Origin: Desulfobacterales bacterium | Lineage (GTDB): Bacteria > Desulfobacterota > Desulfobacteria > Desulfobacterales > JAAELO01 | NCBI GenBank assembly: GCA_024226555.1 | Contig: JAAELO010000380.1 | Span: forward strand, 1 to 64,000 | Direction: 5' to 3' | DNA length: 64,000 nucleotides | In this document: in pieces, positions 59,877-64,000 of the stretch | How positions within the stretch are numbered: the stretch's first letter is position 1 | Layout: the number at the start of each line of letters is the position of its first letter | Notes under the pieces: generated by a model | Databases searched by the model: none | The model's input: the letters and a program-made list of their open reading frames with translations, nothing else | Told to the model about the DNA's origin: nothing | Position numbers and translations under genes: made by a program

Positions 59877-60674
59877 TTGTTAACATTTCCTTTCACAAAA
59901 AAGAAGTTTAAAGCACTTGATAGTCATGGGCGGTTCAAATGGACTGTAAAGTGGCTTGAGAACATTCATATGGAGCTCCTGCAGGAGAGTATTTCTGAAA
60001 AATCCTTATCGGTTTTTAAGGATGAGTACAGAAATATATTAAATTGGCAAAATGGTGGTATACCTGAATTTCCCGAATCCTTTACTAAAAGAGATTGGAT
60101 AGAGTTCATTTCAGACAGAGTTGCAATTCACAGAGCAGATTTTGGAGCTATCCCAAAAGAGCATGATTTTCTCCCAAAGGTTTTAGAGGGCGATTCCGCT
60201 GATAAAGGACCTTGGGAGCATACTGTGCCATATATTATTGCACTTGATGGTTTAAGAAGTGTTTTTAACGTGGGCTCAATATTCAGAATTTGTGATTGTG
60301 CCGGTTTTCAATCGATAATTCTTGGAAAAACACTTGGAAATGAACATGCTGGTGTGAAAAAAATATCAATGGGCGCAAGTGAGTGGATACCCCATGAAAA
60401 AACAGATAATCTTGCCGGATATCTTCAGGAAAAAAAAGATGCAGGTATTTCTGTTATAGGAATTGAAACGGTTGAAGGCTCACAAAGTTACATGGATTAT
60501 AACTGGAAACAAAAGGGTATTGTTGTTTTTGGTAACGAAGAGTACGGTCTTTCAAAGGATGTTTTGAAAGTTTGTGATGACTTTATACATATTCCCATGT
60601 CAGGGAGAAAAAACTCGCTGAATGTATCTAATGCCATATCAGTTATTTCCTTCCATATCAGATCTCTTTTTTAA
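59877..60674 (+). CDS. TrmH/SpoU-family RNA methyltransferase
   Basis: A 265-residue protein from a TTG start with AGGTG 7 nt upstream. The C-terminal 150 residues form a SPOUT domain with its three motifs: ALDGLRSVFNVGSIFRICD, VVFGNEEYGLS and IPMSGRKNSLNVSNAISV. These predict 2'-O-ribose methylation of tRNA or rRNA. The N-terminal 110 residues are unlike standard TrmH or RlmB and may dictate RNA target. The exact target cannot be given. Confidence 0.87.
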   Translation: MLTFPFTKKKFKALDSHGRFKWTVKWLENIHMELLQESISEKSLSVFKDEYRNILNWQNGGIPEFPESFTKRDWIEFISDRVAIHRADFGAIPKEHDFLPKVLEGDSADKGPWEHTVPYIIALDGLRSVFNVGSIFRICDCAGFQSIILGKTLGNEHAGVKKISMGASEWIPHEKTDNLAGYLQEKKDAGISVIGIETVEGSQSYMDYNWKQKGIVVFGNEEYGLSKDVLKVCDDFIHIPMSGRKNSLNVSNAISVISFHIRSLF

Positions 60675-60802
60675 AAATTCTATAATAAAATTGATAGTTT
60701 AAATGTTCACATCATGTTACAATATTAACAAGATACCATTTAATATGTGTCCCTCACTTTACTGATAACCAACCGTTTTTTAATGTTTCAAAAGGATTTT
60801 TT

Positions 60803-61864
60803 ATGAAAGAAAAGTGGAAAATTCTTATTATTGATGATGAACCAATAAATACTGAAATCTTAAATGCCATTCTAAAAAATGACTATGAAGTTGTTATTTC
60901 AAATAATGGTAAAGAAGTTATTGCTTTGACTGAAAAAGAATCACCTAATCTTATACTTTTAGATGTCCTTATGCCCGGAATTTCAGGATTTGATATTTGT
61001 AAGGGACTAAAGGCAAATCCTTTAACTGAAAAAATCCCTGTTATTTTTATAACAAATTTAAAAGATGCTGAGGATGAGAGTTATGGTTTAACAATTGGTG
61101 GTGTAGATTATATTAGTAAACCTGTTTCAGCAGAGATTCTCCGTGCCAGAGTCGCAACGCATATTGCACTAAACAATCATAGAATAAATATTGAATCTAA
61201 AGTTGCAAGAAGAAATGCTGAACTTATAGAGATTCAAAGGGCAACCATTCATATGTTAGGCGAAGCTGGGCACTATAATGACACAGATACAGGTGTACAT
61301 ATCTGGAGGATGGCTGCATTTTCAGGTGTTATTGCAAAAGCTGCCGGTTGGCATGATGAGAAAGTAAAAATGATAAAATTGGCTGCACCAATGCACGATA
61401 CAGGTAAAATTGGAATCTCAGATAAAATTCTGAAAAAGACCACTCATCTCAATAAAGAGGAGTGGAATATAATGCAAACACATACCAGTATTGGTCACAA
61501 TATACTTTTAAAAAGCTCATCTGAACTTTTTTTAACTGCGGCAGATATTGCGCTGTATCATCATGAAAAATGGGATGGCACTGGCTACCCTGTTGGTTTG
61601 GAAAACGAACAGATACCTGAATCAGCAAGAATAGTTGCTATTGCCGATGTGTTTGATGCCCTAACCACTAAAAGACCGTATAAAGAACCATGGCCAATTG
61701 ATAAAGCTTTTGACGAGATAGAAAAAATGGGTGGCAATCACTTTGAACCCTCCCTTGTGGAGCTTTTCATGAAAAATATTGATGCGATTTTAAATGTTAA
61801 AAAAATGTGGGATAATGAGGAACAGGTAACTAAGAAGAAGTTTTTATTCCCCCTTGAAAATTAG
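60803..61864 (+). CDS. Response regulator with HD-GYP domain
   Basis: A 353-residue protein. The receiver domain (1-122) has the acidic pair at 11-12 and phospho-acceptor Asp54 in LILLDVLMPG. After a helical linker, the HD-GYP domain (about 150-335) carries APMHDTGKIGISDKIL (HD) and HHEKWDGTGYPVGLENEQIP (GYP). Such proteins hydrolyse cyclic di-GMP and link two-component input to motility or attachment. The cognate kinase is not adjacent; the orphan PAS kinase at 23311 is a different (NarL-pairing) type. The last 35 bases overlap the convergent gene on the other strand. Confidence 0.93.
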   Translation: MKEKWKILIIDDEPINTEILNAILKNDYEVVISNNGKEVIALTEKESPNLILLDVLMPGISGFDICKGLKANPLTEKIPVIFITNLKDAEDESYGLTIGGVDYISKPVSAEILRARVATHIALNNHRINIESKVARRNAELIEIQRATIHMLGEAGHYNDTDTGVHIWRMAAFSGVIAKAAGWHDEKVKMIKLAAPMHDTGKIGISDKILKKTTHLNKEEWNIMQTHTSIGHNILLKSSSELFLTAADIALYHHEKWDGTGYPVGLENEQIPESARIVAIADVFDALTTKRPYKEPWPIDKAFDEIEKMGGNHFEPSLVELFMKNIDAILNVKKMWDNEEQVTKKKFLFPLEN

Positions 61865-63128
61865 TCAGATTATTCTCATTATCAAAAACCAATCTGGTTT
61901 TTTCAATCTCAAAACCTGTACCTGAAAACTCTTTTTTTAATTCTGAGCTAATAATAAAACAGTCGAGATGTTTTGTATCTTTTATGAGTATTACTTTTGC
62001 ATCATTTGGGTTATATGGACCTGTTGTCAGAAGAGCTGTTTTAATTGCCATCATATCATCTCTAACTTTCACAGGAATAAATGCCTTTCTTAAAGACATA
62101 CTGGTTAAAGCATTCATAAGAGTTGCTTCATAATTCATCTTTTCAAAAACTTTCTCAGTTATTATATCTGCATTACCTACACCAATTGCATTACCACCTG
62201 TTTTGTCAGTTAGATTTAAAACAGCAACCCTTTTTGCATTGAGCTCTTTTGAAAAGTCATCCTCCATATAATCAAAGGTTCTTCCAGTAACATTTGGATC
62301 CATTCCGGCACCGCTAATCTCTTTACCAATCTGGTCTATAATTAAAGCATCCAGATCATTTACAGGAAGATTCGGGAGATTCCTTTTTGCAATTTTTAAG
62401 AGATCCTTTTCAGATTCAAAGATATCAGAAGCTTCAATAGCCTTGATTTCCATTATTTCATCATAGGAGTTTTCAACTATAGCAACCCCAAATCGAATAT
62501 TTGATTTTTCAACAGCAGATCGCCCCATTTTAATCAGAAGCTCCTGAAACCCATATTTCAAAGCCATATTATGATATGTCATAGCCCCCAGATGTTTCCC
62601 CATTCCCACACAGATCATCTTCAAAAGTCCACTTTCGATCTTACCCTTGAATTTTGTGTGTGATTTAATCCGGTTTATGCATATGGAATGATCTGCATCC
62701 ATACAATCTTTTGAGAAATATACAGGGACCTCTCCAAAAACCTTACCAATCTTATCAACATCAAGGCTGGATTTTATCTGTACACCACAGGTATCCTCAG
62801 AAACACCTAATTTTTCAAGCACTTCAACTTGTCCATCTGTTGTAGCACCACCGTGACTTCCCATAGCAGGGACAATAAAAGGAACTCCTCCCTTATCGCT
62901 GATAAATGTACAAACCGTTTTAACTATTTCAGGAAGGTCCGATATGCCTCTGCTACCAACACAGACTGCGACTTTATCATTTTTCTTGATTTTAATGTTT
63001 CGATAAACAGCTGTTAGCTCTTTCTTTAGCTTAGATATGTATTCAATTTTAGTTGAAGGGTATTTTGCCCTTACTTTGTAAAAATCCGGCAGAACAATGT
63101 CATCTTCAAGATAGGGAGGATATCTCAT
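61830..63128 (-). CDS. LarA/DUF2088-type nickel-pincer racemase-like protein
   Basis: A 432-residue protein resembling the lactate racemase (LarA) N-terminal domain family: KVAVCVGSRGISDLPEIV, PFIVPAMGSHGGATTDGQ, VYFSKDCMDADHSICINRIKSHTKFKGKIESGLLKMICVGMGKHLGA. His residues in SHGG and KSHTKF fit the family pattern. LarA homologues racemise 2-hydroxy acids with a nickel-pincer nucleotide cofactor made by LarBCE, which are not in this window. The substrate is therefore open. It is convergent with the HD-GYP gene, with a 35-base overlap of coding ends. Confidence 0.78.
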   Translation of the reverse strand: MRYPPYLEDDIVLPDFYKVRAKYPSTKIEYISKLKKELTAVYRNIKIKKNDKVAVCVGSRGISDLPEIVKTVCTFISDKGGVPFIVPAMGSHGGATTDGQVEVLEKLGVSEDTCGVQIKSSLDVDKIGKVFGEVPVYFSKDCMDADHSICINRIKSHTKFKGKIESGLLKMICVGMGKHLGAMTYHNMALKYGFQELLIKMGRSAVEKSNIRFGVAIVENSYDEIMEIKAIEASDIFESEKDLLKIAKRNLPNLPVNDLDALIIDQIGKEISGAGMDPNVTGRTFDYMEDDFSKELNAKRVAVLNLTDKTGGNAIGVGNADIITEKVFEKMNYEATLMNALTSMSLRKAFIPVKVRDDMMAIKTALLTTGPYNPNDAKVILIKDTKHLDCFIISSELKKEFSGTGFEIEKTRLVFDNENNLTNFQGGIKTSS

Positions 63129-63166
63129 TGTTTAGTGTTTCCTACTCTTTAGAGGGTTGCCATCGG

Positions 63167-63952
63167 TTAAATTTCAATATGTTTCAGTTCAATCCTCTTC
63201 TTTATTATAGATCTTGCTGTAATTTTAAACTGCTCAGTGACATCTGAAACAAAAAAATCTGTTTTTCCATTTTTACTAAGGGATTTGTCAAAATCCGGGT
63301 TCTCCTGTAAAAAATTAACGACTTCATCAGTAACCGCTTCTGCAGAATCAATCAATTTAACCCTCTTGCCAGCTTTTCTCTGTATAACATCCTTTAAAAC
63401 CGGGTAATGTGTACAACCCAATACCAGAGTATCTATCTGCCTCACTTTCAAAGGCTGGATATATTTTTTAACAATCATTGCAGTTTCAGGTCTTTCAGTC
63501 CATCCCTCTTCAACCAAAGGAACCAGAAGCGGGCATGGTTCTGAAAAGACAGAAGCAGATTTATCAAACCCTTTAATCATCTTCTCATACACATTACTTT
63601 TGATAGTACCACGCGTTCCAATAATTCCGATCTGTTTTTTTCTGGACTCTTTTAAAGCTCTCTTTACAGCAGGTGAGATAACCTCAAAAACAGGTGTATC
63701 AAAATTTTCTTTAACTTTTTCTGTGGCAACAGAAGATGCCGTATTACAAGCCATAATTATTAGCTTTGCACCTTTTTCCATAAGTAGCTTACTATTCTCT
63801 AAAGAATAATTAATAACAGTTCCACAACTTTTAGTTCCATAAGGCGTTCTTGCCGTGTCACCAAAATAAACAATATCATATCCGGGAAGCTTTTCCATAA
63901 TCGCTTTTACAGTAGTAAGCCCACCAATTCCTGAATCAAATATACCAATCAT
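63167..63952 (-). CDS. murI: Glutamate racemase
   Basis: A 261-residue cofactor-independent racemase that makes D-glutamate for murein. Both catalytic cysteines are present: ACNTAS near residue 70 and LGCTHYPVL near 181. The N-terminal FDSGIGGLTTV, the VYFGDTARTPYG loop and the acidic substrate-site residues have the usual spacing. Length is normal. It lies 38 bases upstream of the LarA-like gene on the same strand. Confidence 0.96.
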   Translation of the reverse strand: MIGIFDSGIGGLTTVKAIMEKLPGYDIVYFGDTARTPYGTKSCGTVINYSLENSKLLMEKGAKLIIMACNTASSVATEKVKENFDTPVFEVISPAVKRALKESRKKQIGIIGTRGTIKSNVYEKMIKGFDKSASVFSEPCPLLVPLVEEGWTERPETAMIVKKYIQPLKVRQIDTLVLGCTHYPVLKDVIQRKAGKRVKLIDSAEAVTDEVVNFLQENPDFDKSLSKNGKTDFFVSDVTEQFKITARSIIKKRIELKHIEI

Positions 63953-64000
63953 AAATTAAAAAGAGTTTTACTCATAAATTTTAATGTTTTATAAAAAAGA

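Noticed and set aside
1-64000. tRNA, rRNA, CRISPR arrays, phage or intact insertion sequences
   Set aside because: None could be recognised by eye on either strand; no regularly spaced short repeats with unique spacers and no transposase motif were seen.

Overview
The window is AT-rich Gram-negative DNA. Gram-negative traits include lipoprotein and Tat signals, a Spy/BaeSR-type envelope stress system, PBP1C and an M99 murein carboxypeptidase. Anaerobic traits include a radical-type 2-hydroxyacyl-CoA dehydratase/activase module, an EFR1 ferredoxin, a DUF169 protein and a selenoprotein. The mix of several acyl-CoA dehydrogenases, a Csd4-like carboxypeptidase and selenocysteine use fits a low-GC Desulfobacterota (former Deltaproteobacteria) or a spirochaete better than a firmicute. 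This placement is inference; no rRNA gene is present. I saw no tRNA, rRNA, CRISPR array, phage or intact transposase.

Layout. 1-8 kb is accessory: a DUF169 protein, a secreted serpin, an EFR1 flavodoxin/ferredoxin, an SMR efflux pump and two methyltransferases, separated by repeats. 8-17 kb is a minus-strand fatty-acid or branched-acid oxidation island: DmdC-like acyl-CoA dehydrogenase, acyl-CoA ligase, an overlapping acyl-CoA dehydrogenase pair, DUF35 protein, SCP2-type thiolase and an HSD17B10-like dehydrogenase. 17-23 kb holds an STM4015-like leucine-rich protein and a 1457-residue fusion of adenylation domain, carrier domain, dehydratase activase and dehydratase subunit. 23-31 kb is signalling: a PAS histidine kinase, an ammonium transporter fused to a chemoreceptor domain, and spy-baeS-baeR. 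31-40 kb is housekeeping plus envelope: aspS, hisS, panB, then M15 and M99 murein peptidases with a hendecad coiled-coil protein, an SH3 protein and a solute-binding protein. 40-53 kb is decayed accessory DNA: hypotheticals, a 32-residue-repeat protein, a gene split by a repeat insertion, a selenoprotein, nadR-pnuC and a frameshifted solute-binding protein. 53-64 kb holds pbpC, OsmC, a third solute-binding protein, a DUF4386/MarR pair with palindromic operators, a TrmH-type methyltransferase, an HD-GYP response regulator, a LarA-like protein and murI.

The dominating structural feature is a family of about 20 miniature inverted-repeat elements, mostly 129-190 bp. Their ends are GGGAATCTCTAATAA / TTATTAGAGRTTCCC, they are nearly palindromic over their whole length, and several are flanked by perfect 4-bp direct repeats (TTAA, TAAA, TTTA, TTAT, TACA). 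They sit tightly against stop and start codons. One splits a gene whose frame is exactly restored on excision, and one supplies an in-frame 5' extension to a methyltransferase.

The main results that automatic annotation could miss are: (1) two apparent ORFs at 47.3-48.0 kb are one selenoprotein gene with an in-frame TGA and a SECIS-like hairpin; (2) the four-module ligase/carrier/activase/dehydratase fusion, whose adenylation P-loop is shortened; (3) the repeat family and its effects on genes; (4) an acyl-CoA dehydrogenase pair in which one member has lost the catalytic glutamate; (5) the Amt-chemoreceptor fusion.
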